Made by a program: the position numbers and the translations under genes. From Diphasiastrum complanatum (lineage: Eukaryota > Streptophyta > Lycopodiopsida > Lycopodiales > Lycopodiaceae): 64,000 nucleotides of DNA. The stretch spans positions 47,483,224-47,547,223 of the forward strand of contig CM055111.1 of assembly GCA_029204225.1 (NCBI GenBank). The letters run 5' to 3'. The notes under the pieces are model-generated. The model was not told where the DNA came from. It made no database searches and was given only the letters and a program-made list of their open reading frames with translations. Below, one piece after another: positions 23,578 through 41,221 of this stretch; position 1 is the first letter of the stretch, and every line of letters starts with the position of its first letter.

Positions 23578-24440
23578 TTTGAAGTGTTGCTGCTATATTC
23601 TATCCTCTTCAAGAATACACAACTATTGGCGGTGGTTTCTTTGTTATAAGGACAGCGCATATGCATTTTCAAGCTCCTTGGCTCAAGAAAAAACCATGTG
23701 TGTAATTTATTTATTTGATGTCTTTTATACAAACATTATGTATATAAAAAATAGGTGCTTTTCCTGACGTTTCATATGAAACAGATTTGGTAGCAGAACT
23801 TCGCAATTGTCTTGTTTGAAGTTGTACATAGCACGAAAAATCTGAGAGTTTTACGTGCAGGCTTCTTGCTTTATATTTACGTGTTCTAGATTGTTTTTTA
23901 TCAAATGAGAAATGATTCTGGACTGCAGTAGGATGATCATGTGGATTCTAACATCAGTTTGCACTCTTATTGAATCAAACTTCCAAATTGTGTTTTAGTG
24001 ATTGCATGAAAAGATCTTCCAGCCTTTTGTGATTTTTATGGTGCAGCTTGCAGAAAAGGTTTAACTAGAATGTGGGTCTTTTTTATGTCAATGTAGATCA
24101 TTTTGTAGAATATATCATCTATTTACAGAATCAAGAAGAGTCCTGGAGAAGTCCAAAACAGTTCTTTGTGCTAGTTCAACGTACATCTTGTTGCCACCCA
24201 GCCAACCACAGTGGTTAACGATAATTCCAGAGTGTTAAGATGATTGAACTATACTTGCAACAACAAGCCATATCATAGAGACCTACTTCAAGGAGTATGA
24301 TCATGTTTAAATGAGCTTGATATCTCTCTTTTGAGGATGAGCTTGATGAGAATCATCAATTTCCTTATTTTGTTGATGAAGAAGCAGCAAAGAAAGAAAT
24401 ATGAGCCCATAGGGCCAAAAGGAAGCACAAATGGAAGAAA
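23578..24440 (+). other. 3' flank of the left APO gene
   Basis: AT-rich sequence mirrored in the right arm (about 45430-46198). It presumably includes the 3' untranslated region. I see no further gene. The right arm differs by small indels. Confidence 0.6.
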
Positions 24441-26530
24441 ACATAGAAAAAACAAATAAAAGAGCGTAAAAAGACGAAGAGCGCATGTCCCGAGTGTAAA
24501 ACCTTGCACTCATAAATTAGAATTCATTTCATATTTGAGATCATTCAGAAGTGGAGAGTAAAACCTGAAAGCCTCTAAAAATTCATTTCGTAAGCCAAAG
24601 AAACAAAGTGGATCAGAGTAGCCAATGAATTTCCTTGAATTTTTAAATCCTACCATTATGTATGAGCCTAATCTTGTAGACACTTCAAGAGAGTGAACCA
24701 ATTGGCCTTGAAAGAATTGTTCAGGTGAATCTAATGGTCTAACCATGAAAATTGAACATCAAGATTGCAATCCTTCTTACCCCACCCACCCTAAAAAAAT
24801 CTACATTGATTATCAGTTGCATTTATTGCACTTTGCTATATGTAGTGCAGTAAATAGCTTTGTTTCTTGGAGCAAAAAACTTTACCACTCAACAGATTAT
24901 ATATGACCAAACTGTAGAGGCAACAAAATAACTTAAGCAGCCCCAAAGATCCAAACCTACTTCAACAATATTGTAGAGAGCCTCTCAAGCATAGTAAAGG
25001 TCAATGCAAAGTAATGATCAGTGAAGGAGTTCAAAACAAGTGGAACAGTTTGCAATCATATCACAATCATGATCTCAAATGATTGTTGAATTTGGCGCAT
25101 TCAAACCATGAGAATATTCAAATAAGAAGGCTTAAGAAACATGTTTTGTTGATTCAGTAAATCAAGACTGCTTGCCAAGTACACTCCACAATCTCTAGAC
25201 ATATTAAGTTTCTTGCATTAGAAAAACTAACTTGAAACATGAATCTGGATCTATTTGACAAAACCTCTCATGATGCATTAGAAGTTTTCAAGTTTTCAAG
25301 GGCATTATACTCGCCAGAATCCTTAGTCTAATGTTGGAAACTAGAAATTTCTTGGAAGCTATACAACAACAAAAACAAAAAAATAATCATCAATATCTTC
25401 ATTGTAATAGAATTCTAATGATCTTTGTCAAATTTTTATATTTTAGATGCGGGTTTTACTGTTATCTAGAGTATTAAAAAAAAAAGTTAAAAAATGTGAT
25501 TTTTGTTTTTTGAGCTTTTTTTTTTGTAGTCCAAAGGATTTCTTTGCTCATAGCATCTTTATACAATAATGTGGAGAAGAAGAGGATAAAATTGAAGAGA
25601 AAGCATCAACTATCAACCTTCTGTTTTGTGAAAAGAGAGTTTTCCATGATATTTATGTTACTTCTTTAAGGGGAGGATACATATGCAAGGAAAGCATAAC
25701 TCAAGGGGATGGGAAAACGATCTAAAACGATTGAAAGATATAATGTATGTAACCTCTGTACATGAAACCAAAAAATTGAAATGGTAGAATCTCTCCAAGT
25801 TGGTTCAGCAAAATTTAAATTTGAGATCCATATAGATCCGCATATTGATTCTATTGTTAGAAGTGAGATTGGCCGCATCTACAAGAGCCTGTCCAATAGG
25901 TAAATCAGAACAAAGAATTTTATCAAAGTTAAAGATATGGGGGGGTCATCTCCATCAAGGAGGTACATATTAAGGTCTGGTTAGCACAAATAATTGATTT
26001 TGTTTGGTTGAAGAAGAAAAAAGACCAAGTTTGTTTTTTTATTGTTATCTAGAGTTGAGTGCTCAAGGCATAGCTATTATAGATCGAAAAGGAGAATCCA
26101 ACATAATTCAAAGTCTAGTAATGAAGGAAATTAGCAAAGGATTTTGAGATTTTTGTTACACGAAACAAAAATTATTGCCCTTCTAGTACCTAGAGCATGT
26201 GATGTTGGAAGCACTTCATTTGAATGCCAATAATTTTTTCAAGACAAGTCCGTTTGGTTTGAAAGCAATTGCATCACAAACTAGACTTCACTAGCTTTCC
26301 AACAAGCAATCATACACTAGATTTGGATCTACCTTGGAAAAACACCAACCATCCAAAGTTTGGTGATCTCACATGTGCCTGAGCACCTCAATCTATATAG
26401 TACCCAGCATGCATCAATTTAATGTGTTTTTAATCCTTCTTGATCTCAAAATCTCTTTGATTGCTATCGAGATCCAACTAGGCTCTCAAATCCTAGTTTT
26501 TTCAAGCAATTTCACATCAAGCTTGATACA
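24441..26530. other. Left-arm-only block of about 2.1 kb, no recognised gene
   Basis: At this point the right arm (around 45430) passes directly from sequence matching 26531 to sequence matching 24440. The left block is therefore either an insertion or was lost from the right arm. It is AT-rich, with no clear terminal repeats, target duplication or recognisable domain. Scattered similarity to transposon-like sequence is too weak to name. Confidence 0.55.
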
Positions 26531-27275
26531 TTCAATCCACCCTCCATCCTTGGGCTGGATTTGAAATCTCATAATAAATGTGATTCTTCTCTCTCACTAA
26601 GATGTGTGCTGCAAAGAGCTAAGTCCACTCTCACAAAGGAGAGATCAATCTCTCCACCAATGCCGATCAAATTGAGTTACTAGATCTTGCCTTTCACAAA
26701 CGAAGGAACTCCAAGATAATTTGGATCACACAGTACACACACACACACACCTCTATGACTCTATTTCAAGCCAAAAAAACACTCAAGAACTATGAGTAGG
26801 AGTGAAACAATGTGACTAGGATCTCAAAATATCATCTAGAACTCTCAAAACCTAGATCGACAATGCAAGCTTGATTTTTTTTTATACAACCACCAAGAGT
26901 TGTGGCTCTTTGGAAAAAGTCACCAGGTTGGGTGCCCAACCTACCTCCCAAAAAAATGCCAATAACTTGATCTATAGTGAACCAATTCACCTGAGATCTC
27001 TTGCACCTAAATCTACACTCAAATAGCTTTCCAACAAGTATTTACTTGCACAATCTGGATCAACACATAGACAAAATAAATCCTTAAGTGGGGGTTATCC
27101 CACAACGTGCTCTAAGCATAGTAGTCTATATTGTACTTTCAGATCCAAATCAACATGATTTTGGCCCCTCTTGATGCCAAAATCCCTTGGAAGCTAGTCG
27201 AGATCTACCACCCTCTTAGCCTTGATTTTCACTCTCAAATCTTGATCATAGATGCATATCCATCACACCTTCAGT

Positions 27276-27288
27276 GGCTCTGATACCA
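27276..27288 (-). promoter_or_regulatory. tRNA-Met-type primer site of an LTR fossil
   Basis: In minus-strand orientation ...AAAAAGTACACA is followed by TGGTATCAGAGCC. This is the classic junction of a 5' LTR (to the right, from 27289) and its primer binding site. The mirror copy is at 44680-44692. The LTR's far end is not resolved, and no coding part of this element is identified below 27276. Confidence 0.65.
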
Positions 27289-27849
27289 TGTGTACTTTTT
27301 CACACGTGTGAGGACACACAAATCAATGTGTTTGATCTTCTAAGGTGGGTGTGATTGCACATGAAAGTATAACTTGATTGTAGCAAGCAATCCCTCTAGA
27401 CAAGTCATTCATCTCCACTTTTTAAAAATACACTTGTTTTGCTGAGATTGTTAGCAAGGATCTAATTCTAAGTGCAATCATAAATTACTCAATGTATTCC
27501 CATGAATATAAAAACTATGCCACATTTTCATCATCACTTGCTTCCTATGGCCAATCTTCATAATTGCAGAGACATTGGGGCCCAAAAAATTATTAGCTTA
27601 GATCATGCCCAAAAAATGCATTTATAAGATCTTGATAAAGAGTGAAAAGTTCTAGGGAGTTGATTGCCATAAATCAAAGATCAAGATAGTGATTTGCTAG
27701 AAATTGGTAGTGATCTCATTGTACCATCAACCAAGCTTTGTGCTAGTTGGATTGGGCCGAGACTAGAAGCATCTAGAGTGCTAGAAGTCTACCTTAGATC
27801 ATTCCACTGAGTGAAATATTTGTGAATTTCAAGTGCAAACTCATTCATT

Positions 27850-28264
27850 ATGACATTCATGGGTGAATTTTTGCTAGAAGCTAGTGAGAGACTCACATCC
27901 ACTAACTATTACATTTGGAAAGTGAGAATGGAATCACTTTCAGTGCTCCATGATCTCTATGACATTGTCCTAGAAGAGGAGGATGAACCTCTTGGTGGAC
28001 AAGAGCAAGCTAGATACAAGAAGAGAAAGGCTAGATTGGCCTTACATTGCATCAAGATGAATGCGAGCAATGACTTGAAAGAGGTGTCATCTTGTGTCTC
28101 GGCCAAGGAGGCTTGGGATCCAACAACACTTCAAGAATACTCAGTTAGGAATCAAGTGCTTCAAAGCATGAAAGGAAGTGGAGAGAGTGTAGAGAGTATG
28201 TGCTTAGGATCAAATCTTTGAATAAATAATTGGCTTCAATTGGAGATGAAATCCAAGACAATGA
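27850..28264 (+). mobile_element. Ty1/copia gag N-terminal part (left arm)
   Basis: LEASERLTSTNYYIWKVRME and the following residues match the copia gag domain (UBN2-type) that opens copia polyproteins. A mirrored version lies at 43730-44131. The two have diverged noticeably more than the outer parts of the arms. The palindrome's outer arm ends within this gag. Broken. Confidence 0.8.
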
Positions 28265-28767
28265 ACTTGTGCAAGTCATTCTAAATCGACAATTACACAC
28301 AAAAATTTCTCAATACAACTTGCAAGGGCATGCAACATACATTTTGCACAAGGCCTAACAATTGACATTTTGATTTTTAATCCAAAAGAAAGTACGAAGA
28401 ATGGCCTAACGTGTGCGGCCCTATCTACAATACAAGATATTCAAAACTTATACCTCACCTCACCACTCCAAAATCAACACTTCAGACGTGACACATGCAT
28501 AGGCACCAAAATGGAATGAACACATGCAAAAACGACAATGCCAAATTCCTATCATGAACACTTACAAGGACACTCACCATTTTATTCAATCTTTAAACAC
28601 AATATCAATACAAAAACACGAACTTGATAATTTTGTAGATTATTATATTTTGCTTGCAAAAAACTGGAAACTACAAATGTGTAGCCTTCAAGAAAAGATT
28701 CCATGCTCTTTCAAAAAAACATGTGTATAGTTTTTTTTTTAGGAGTCTATTTTCACGAAAGTGTTGT
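28265..28767. other. No recognised gene; junction between arm and copia block
   Basis: Sequence that matches neither the mirrored arm nor the second copia block. A 68-codon frame within it (28524-28730) has no recognisable feature. Confidence 0.4.
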
Positions 28768-30053
28768 GTTCATTTGTTACTTATTATTTAAGTAGGGTGT
28801 TTGAACTTTTTGCAGGTTGGATGAGGTGTTGATGGTTTGAGGTGTATATACTGAAACGCGAATACTCTAGATAATAAACTCTATATACTAATCATGATAC
28901 TCTAAATCTTGATCATCAAACTCTGAATATTGATCGAGAGGGCCAAGTTGGCATTTTGTGAGTAAATTTTTGCGAGTTTTGCCAGTTTCTTTTTTGCCAT
29001 GATTCAACAAAAAGGTGTTGAAAATGAAGCAAATAAACTCTAATAAACCTTTAAAATGATGGAGGAAGCACCTTGCATGGATCCTATTGAGATCCTGTAG
29101 CTAAACACCAACCAAGTTAGTGTTTCCTAGCTTCACCTTGGCTTGAACTTCACTTGAAGGCTCAAATTCATGCAATTCCCTTCACACGTGTGAAAGTACG
29201 GACTGCCATAGGCAGAGCAGTACTTGAACTTCCAAATCAATCTCACAAATCCAAATTACTCAACACAAATAGCAAATATCAAACATCTAGATCACCAACA
29301 ACATTGGTAGATTGAAAACCAATTTTTTACTCATAAATTGATGGAGAAACCTTCACATATTTATACATTAGTAGCTCGAATCTGAGCATTTTAGGGCTTC
29401 TTGTACTTTTCATACCCTAACCCTAACATCCAACCTAATTGATCATTGGATCCACCCTAATTAGTTCCTTGATCTCGAGATCCAAAAACAATGAAAAAAA
29501 ATATTATTTTTGGCTCCTATTTTATCTCTACCCTATCTGAGCTCTCTTTGGTCTTATTTCAAAGGTGCTTTTACAATTTAGGATGTAGAATAAGAATTTA
29601 GAAAAGAATCCTATGCTATTTGCAAGTGTGGCATCTATTTACATGGCCATCTTGCCAATTATAATGCGTGTGACCAAAAATGGTCCAAACTAGCTTGTGA
29701 ATTTTAACACTCCTCCTCACGACTAGTTTGGATCTAACATAGATCTACTAATCACTCCAAGAGAGGTTCCTACTTTACAAATGCTGCTTTTTGAAGAGGT
29801 TTAGTGAGCACATCAACCACACATTCACTACTTGGTACATGTTCCAAAGAGACCTCTTTTGCTTGAACCTTTTCCCTCGCAAAGTGATGACAAATCTCAA
29901 TGTGTTTGGATCTTGCATGGAAGATTGGATTTGACGCAAGATGTTGAGCTGAAATGTTGTCATTATGGATGATTGGTACATCCTTTGGATCCATAATCTT
30001 TATCTCCATCAATAATCTCTTGATCCAAAGCACTTCCTTGGTTGTTTGTTGGT

Positions 30054-31179
30054 TGATTCTGACGAATCCCCAAGATACTCAGCTGGAGCTACCCAAGAGC
30101 ACCTCTCACCTTAGACCGAGGAGGTCTCTGAGAAAACAAGACGAACGAAGATTGAGAGCCGATAAGTACTAGTCTAGAATGACAAGCAAAAATCGTGTAA
30201 GCCTCATGGTGAATCCCAAAAGATGGAATGACCATGTAGGAGCTAATATTTCTAGGAACATGTAATAAATGCAAGTAGGCCCCTCTTAGAAAAGTAGAGT
30301 GAGCCACCTTTTTATGGTGATCTTTAGTGGAGAGCATTATTCCACTTGTAATTTGTGAAATGTGGAAATGCCACTAGGATGTCACCTAAGGAGCTCTCTT
30401 GCTTATTTAAGAGGCTCCCCCTATGTAGAAGGGAGGCTTTTGTAAATGTATCTACTCCATGCTGAAATGAGATTATCGTCCATGAGTTTTGATGCATTCT
30501 TGAGCTCCTTGATCATTCTTGTTTTTTGAGTGATGATTTAATGATCTTGCCCCTCCATCTCTTTTGTGGTGTGTGGTTGTGGATCTTAGATAGGACTAGC
30601 TTTCTTTCATTTATGTTTTGTGGATTAATGTAGGATTCAGCATTGTGGTAATTCATCTTGGCTGGGTTGTGGTGTAGATCTTGCAAATACTAAGACAACC
30701 CATTCCATTTGATGTTCTTGGTTGTCCAAGGATCAAGAGATGTGTGTTTCTTGATTCTTGGGCTCTCCAAATGCTGTTAAATTAGTTCTTTTTTCTTGTT
30801 TGTAGATTAATGCATGTGTGGAATAGTTCTAGTGTTTAGGATCTGATTCAAACTTGTTTTTGCAGCAAAGTAGAAAAAGAATCATGGTTTATTCACCTGG
30901 ACTGTATGTTGATCTATAGGTTGAATGTTTTGATTGCATGTTTGGTTGTGAATGCATGTGATACATTTTCAAGAGTGACCCTCCTGAGTCATCCTCTGAG
31001 AGGTAGGACATATACTACAATGTTCATCAGGCCCCTCTGCCTGATATGGGCTCCGAAACAAGAAAGATAGACTTATAAACAAGCCCATACTCTCTGTTGA
31101 CAGGCAGAGTGCAAACATAACCTGTAAGCAAGAAGAAATACCTGTTAACATATCCTCTAGCACAGGGGATCTGTCTACA
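30054..31179. mobile_element. Solo-LTR-like insertion in copia RNase H
   Basis: A 1126-bp piece starting TGATTCTGACGAAT and ending GATCTGTCTACA (TG...CA ends) splits the RNase H region. The flanks are TTGGT and TTGTT, a weak target duplication at best. The same insertion at the same place occurs in the second copia copy (42464-43564), so it predates that duplication. No coding part was recognised, consistent with a solo LTR. Confidence 0.6.
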
Positions 31180-33284
31180 TTGTTGTTGTAAGTGTCGTGT
31201 ACTCGGCCTCAGTTGAAGAGAGTGAGATTGTTTCTTGCTTCTTTGATAGCCAAGAAACTACTCCATCACCTATGAAGGTTGCATATGCACTTTTTGATCT
31301 TCTATCTCTCTTGTCACCTGCAAAATCTGAATCACTATAGGCATGCAAGTCAATTACATCTCCTCCATAGTGAATATCAAAGTCTAGTGTACCGGAGATG
31401 TATCTCAAGATCCTTTCTCCACATAATCTATGCCCCCAACTTAAGCATATCCTTTGGAACTAACCTTGCCTCGGATTTGCTTATGCTTCCATCTGAATCT
31501 AGCTTGAGTTTGAATACCCATTTACATCCTATTATATTCTTAGAAGGCCTATCAACAAGGATCCAAGTGCCATTATCCATCAAAGCATTATACTCATCTA
31601 GCATAGCTTGGTACCATTCTTTTGAACTCAAAGCATCTTCTACTCTTGAAGGTTCATAAAAAATTGACATAAGAGCAAAAGAAGTGGATGGATTAACCTC
31701 AAATTGCTGCCCCTTGCTTAGATGTGTGAGCCTTGTTGGTTCATCCTTACCCTTGATGATCTTCTAGGTGTATTGGGTTGACTTGGTTCAAGCTCCTCAT
31801 TAGGCTCCTCCTCAAAATCAAGATCATCTTGATTCTCAGCCACTATCCTCTTGATTGTTGAGATGGTTGAGCCATCATCAAGCTTGTGCATCTTGTATTC
31901 ATCAAAGATTACATATCTAGACACCACAAACTTATCCAAGGATGGAAGATATACCTTGTATCCCTTGAGTTGCCATACCCGAGCATGATCCCCTTTGTTG
32001 ATGATGGATCCTCCTTTGTCCTTGCCTCCAAAGGTTCATGCACATAACAAGTGCATCCCAAGACTTCCAAGTGCTTAAGGTCAGGTACGTAATGTTGGCA
32101 CATAATGATCAAATAATTGGCACAAGTAAGTGACTCACCCAAAAATGGCTTTGGCAAGCATGCATCTAATATCAAGGCTTTAGACCATTCACATAATGTT
32201 CTATTTCTCCTCTCGACGACCACATTTTGTTGAGGTGTGTAGGGACAAGATAGCTCCTTCTTGATTCCCTCTTCCTCACAAAGATCTTTAAACTTATTAG
32301 AGATGTACTCTCCTCCATTATCACTTCTAAAGATTTTCATGCTTTGATTATGATGCTTCTCAACAAAAATTACATAAATTTTTTTTACATGCAATAGCTT
32401 CTCTCCAAAAAGAAATGGGTAGAGAGGCATCTAGTCTCATTGCTTTAGCACATTCACACAAAGATCTATTTTATCTCTCGGCCACCCCATTTTGGTGGGG
32501 GGTGTAAGTACATGTAAACTCTTTCTTTATGCCATTAGCCTCACAAAAATCTCTCATGCTATTGGAGATGTACTCTCCTCCATTATCACATCTTAACACT
32601 TTGATGCTAGCATTAAGTTACTTCTCAACAAGAGATTTAAACTTTACAAAGGAATCATACACTAAGCTTTTCTTAGGCAATAGATAGATTCAAGTGTATC
32701 TTGTACAATCATCTATGAATGTTACATACATCAAAGCACCACCATTAGATTCCTATGAAAATGAATGCACATCCAAGTGTATAAGATCAAGAGGAGAGGT
32801 AGATCTTGTCAAAGATCTCTTGAATGGTTTCTTATGTGTCTTGGAAAGACCACAAGCTTCACAAAGCTTGCTACACTTGGAAATGGATTCGGGAAGCCCC
32901 AAGTGCTAGCTCCTTAGAAATCATGGACTCCATTGCTTAATAGTTAGGATGGCCATAACTCCACTTGAGATAGCTCCTCATTTGCCATGTTCACACTTCC
33001 AATGACAAAATTAGCATCCAACTTGAACAATCTACCTTGCTTAATGCCACTAGCAATACAGTTATCATCCTTCATTATGGAACAAACTCCATGTTTGAAG
33101 TGTGCATCTAGTCCATTATCCATTAGTTGTCCAACACTCAACAATTTTTTTGTGATGGATAGTATATACATTATCAAGATCTATTCTCTAGACGATCCAA
33201 GACTTAATGGAATAGATCCTATGCCATCTATCTTACCTTCTTGATCACTTGTAGAGAATATGAACTTCTTGTTGGATTTATTTC

Positions 33285-34456
<1,172 letters not shown>

Positions 34457-35027
34457 ATGCTTCTTAGAATCATTATAAGAAAGTAAGGTAGAGAAATAGT
34501 CCTTGACATGTGGGAGCTAGCCCCACTATCAATCCACCATATGTCCTTTCTTGATGTTGGTGTTGTAGATGCCGTCAAGGATGAGTTGCAATAATCCTCC
34601 TCCTCCTCAAGCACAAGAGCCTTGCTTTTCCTTCTCTTGAGCATTCTTCTTCTTGTAGCACTCGGAAGCAAAATGTCCTTTTTACTATAAAAGAAACATT
34701 TTACCTTTGATTTGACCTTCTTGGATTTGCCTTTGGAGTTTGATCCACCATCCTTGTCCTCGGCCTCCTTGCCTTGGTTCTTCTTGGATGAATGAGCCTT
34801 CTTTTTGCCTTTGAATGAGAAGTTGGTCTTCTCATCACCTCCTTAGAAGGACATGGATCCCATCCTTGATTTGAGATGAAGCATCCTACTCTCCTTTGCC
34901 ACAAGCACATTATGGAGCTTGTCAATAGTAGGTAGCTTATCTTGAATGGCAAAACTTTGGACTAGATTAGAATAATCTTCACTTTTAAGGAACATGTACC
35001 TATTTGAAATTTTTTGGTGATTTCATA

Positions 35028-36270
<1,243 letters not shown>

Positions 36271-37248
36271 CTAGTTTTTGAGAACCTAGATTGGCAGAGC
36301 TTAAACAAGCCCCCATGGTAGATGGTAGATGGAGAAGAGAAGAATAGCAAAGTGTATATATAGATTGATGAGTAGTAAAGAAGGAAGAAAACGTGACCAA
36401 CGTGCATAAAGATTGAGAACACGAAGAGGAAAGTGAGGAGAGGGGAGGAGAGGAGATAGTTATATAAGGAATATATGTCAAGAGGTGGAGGTGTGAGAGT
36501 TGCTTCCACTTCACGTTTTCAATCTTTGACCATAGTGTCCTCTTCATGAATCAATCAAGGTGACCTGTTCCTTCCCATGCGTTGTAACAAGAGATGTAAC
36601 AAGTGATTGTGGCAAGCCAATGCTCCTTCCTCCAAAATGAGTTGTTTTTTTTTTTTTTAAATATTGCACATATGGGAATAAAATCTAATATGTGTATCTA
36701 TAATCTACCAAGTCTAACTTATCTAAATGGCAATCTTTTTCGAGGGTATCAACTTTGTGTGACTAGTATCGGATCTTTGGAAGCTCTACCACAAGAATTT
36801 GATGAACAACTTCTATTTTAGATATTTGTAATATTACTTTTGACTTGTGATTTCGTCAGAGAGAAATGCATATTACTTTCGTCAACTTGAGACCAAAGAA
36901 TCTTTGGATCCCAAGCTAACTAACTAAGCCAACCCCATTGAACAAGAGAGCAAGAGAGCCATGGAATGAGTTATTTAATTGTTAAATTTAAATCAAACTT
37001 TAGGATTTGAGGTAATAAATTAGCTTTTTAAATAGAGTAAAAAAATTCTTTCTTTTATGATTGTGTAATATACAAGAATCTTTGTGACTATTACTTAGTA
37101 AATAGATAATTTGGAGTTTTTTTATTTAATTATATGCGATTGCTACATTCTAAAGAAAATGCCTTTATGAGATAAAGCTAACTTGGTGTTTAATATTGGT
37201 TAGCCTATTAATTAGACCATCCGAAAGGTTATGATCGAAAACTAGTAT
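36271..37248. other. Unique centre of the palindrome
   Basis: About 1 kb with no mirror copy. The left third carries the promoter-like sequence and leader of the minus-strand gene start. The remainder (36548-37248) is AT-rich and shows no gene. Confidence 0.75.
36456..36470 (-). promoter_or_regulatory. TATA box upstream of the MGACLSS start
   Basis: On the minus strand CCTTATATAACTAT lies about 140 bp before the ATG, with a strongly CT-rich leader between, a typical plant core promoter layout. A second TATATATA-type box at about 36353-36363 is too near the ATG to be the likely one. Confidence 0.4.
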
Positions 37249-38340
37249 GGTACAAAATGAAACTAGACATTTTTTATATTTCAAATGAGTAAAATGATGC
37301 TCTCTAATTTTTGAATAAGCCTTTGTTTATAAGTAGGTTGTCATCATTTATAACTGTCTTTTTTGCAGTTTTCATTTTGTGTAAGGATTTGTGGTACTCA
37401 AGACATTGCTAAAACTTGTATGAATCATGAAGGATATCCTAGAGATTTAAGGTGATTGACTGCTTGTGCCTTGTAGTTCTTAGCTCTAAAAATACATGTA
37501 CCTAAAGCGTTACAAATTATCTACGAGATATTGGGAATAGTTTCAGACTATAACTCTTTAGCTTTGGACTTGATCTCTAAGGAAAGAGGATGATTCACCA
37601 AATGTCTCATGTAAGTTGAGTATACATGAAGGTGATGCCCTTGGCTTGGAGGGGACCAAACTCAATCGAAAAAGTTATCGTGATTTAATTCTAATGCTTG
37701 ATTACATGGAAAGGTTAGATTGAGAATAATATTTCTTGAAAAAGAGTTGAAAGCATAAAGATTAACTTCCCTAATTTTCACTTATGAGGACATGCATAGT
37801 TGAAGGGGGAGAGGTATGTTACGTATATGTCTAGTACAAAGGATTTGGAATAATCCTTGGGGTATTTAGGCCCTCAAGATTATCGGTTCCGCCTCATAAT
37901 TTCATTTTTAGGCCAGTTATGTGATCAATAAGCTCGTGAGGATCCGAGCACTCTTGTAGTGACTTGTGGAGTAGCACATGGTGTGCAATGGCTAGCATGC
38001 ATGTAGAGAGACTATTAGTTGGATCTAGAGTGAGACCATTCAATGTGGGATGCATGGCATTGTGCATAAGCTTTTTTAGGTGGATCAACAACCTGCCTAG
38101 TGTTCTTAATATGATCAGAGAGCCTACAAGGAGGAGGCCAACATTCCAAAAAAATATCATTCGAAGGCCGCTACGAGTATGATAGCCCATGGTCCAGAAA
38201 ATTTTAAGCTTTCAACTAGTGAAAAGGTGGACCTACATGCCCAAATAGTACATATTTTTCACCTTGATCAAATGGTCATAAGGACTTACATTATGAATAT
38301 AATATGTGTTGGCAGAAAAGATATCGCTGATAGTAATAGG

Positions 38341-38976
<636 letters not shown>

Positions 38977-40379
38977 TTCTTCCTCCTTAAACTGCTTCTA
39001 TCCTTAGAAGCTCCTCAAGACAGGAAATAATTACAGGAACAATCCCTTTAACTTACAATATTAACCGAGGAAATCATTATTCTTAGTCTGACTTCCATAT
39101 CAAACAAGTACTCAGAGATAAATCTATTTTTAATAGTGAATCTCTGTTCTGGAGTAGGACTCAAGTTTGAAAAAATTACACTAAGCAACAAATTTCTTAA
39201 CTAGATTACACTCAACACAAGTTAGTAACATCACTTTCATGTAAAACACTTACATGAACCATTGAGTGAAATATTCTCTAACTTAGGAGATTAGTTAAAG
39301 AAAAGAAATAATAATTACAATATGAAATTATCCACAAACTTTGGCAGAAAATTCATAATAAAAACTTCCAAGTACAACTATTTTTAGAATCCAATTCTAA
39401 GATATGATAATTCATTCAACTAGAATCTCTAGGAAAATCATTAAGATATAGAATGATAAACTCAACTCTGAGTATCCCAGATACTCTTTTGAGTTAAATG
39501 CTCCTATTTCTAGCACCAAATGCAAGAAAATAACATTCATTCATCTTAATAGATTTGTCTGTCTCCTACGATAAATGGAGATCCAATCAAATGAAGAACT
39601 GTACTCAAGCATCTGCAGACCATATACTATAGCAGAATAGCATCCACTAGATAACTTAAATTATCTACAAGTACTTTTTTTGTGAGAATTTCTATTATCT
39701 AGTGGATGCTATTCTACTACAGTATATGGTCTGCAGATGCTTCAGTACAGTTTTTCATTTGATTGGATCTCCAGTTATCGTAGGAGACAGACAAATCTAC
39801 TAAGATGAATGAATGCTATTTTCTTGCATTTGGTGCTAGAAATAGGAGCATTTAACTCAAAAGAGTATCTGGGATACTCAGAGTTGAGTTTTATCATTCT
39901 ATATCTTAATGATTCTCCTAGAGATTCTAGTTGAATGAATTATCATATCTTAGAATTGGATTTTGAGGATAGTTGTACTTCGAAGTTTTTTATGAATTGT
40001 CTGTCAGAGTTTGTGGATAATTTCATACTGTAATTATTATTATTTTTCTTTAACTTCAATCTCCTAAGTTAGGGAATATTTCACTCCTAAGTTTGTGGTT
40101 CATGTAAGTGTTTTACATGAAAGTGATGTTACTAACTTGTGTTGAGTGTAACCTAGTTAAGATATTTATTTCTTAGTGTACTTTTTTCAAACTTGAGTCC
40201 TACTCCAGAATAGAGATTAACTATTGGAAAGATTTATCTCTAAGTACTTGTCTGATATGGAAGTCGGACTAAGAATAATGATTTTCTCGGTTAATATTGT
40301 AAGTTAAAGGAACTGTTCCTGTAATTCTTTCATGTCTTGAAGAGCTTCTAAGGATAGGAGCATTTTAAGGAGGGAAGAA

Positions 40380-40613
40380 TGTTATGGCCATATTCGGTTA
40401 AGGACCTGGAATAATCCAAATATGGTAGATCGGGCCTCCAATACTCAAGATTATTGGTCACGCCGTGATTTAATTCCATGTCAAGGCCTATTTGTGACTA
40501 ATTACCTTGAGAGGACCCAGACACTCTAATTGAGACATATGGAATATTGCATGTCTGTGTGATGGATATAGGCAAGAGGACTGCATGAAGAGATGTGATC
40601 TATTTATAGTTAA
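40380..40613 (+). repeat. LTR copy 2 (partial, inverted) of the mirror-image fossil
   Basis: About 234 bp of the same LTR in opposite orientation, directly abutting copy 3 and preceded by a purine tract ending at 40379. Confidence 0.85.

Positions 40614-41221
<608 letters not shown>

Larger units (their letters stand above)
11086..28264 (+). repeat. Left outer arm of the giant palindrome
   Basis: The reverse complement of this arm recurs at 43694-61902. The outer border is GCACTAATATGGACC at 11086, mirrored by GGTCCATATTAGTGC ending at 61902. The inner border is GAAATCCAAGACAATGAA near 28264, mirrored at 43694. Mirrored landmarks include the 58-bp tandem repeat, the APO exons, the telomere-type repeat, the duplicated splice acceptor, a primer site and a copia gag. 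Left-only sequence comprises 15337-21997 (including the chromovirus) and 24441-26530. Confidence 0.95.

Noticed and set aside
25666-25878. 70-codon minus-strand frame in the left-only block
   Set aside because: No domain, no support from the other arm, and a length expected by chance.
28524-28730. 68-codon frame MQKRQCQIPIMN...
   Set aside because: No recognisable feature, AT-rich, at a rearrangement junction. Probably chance.
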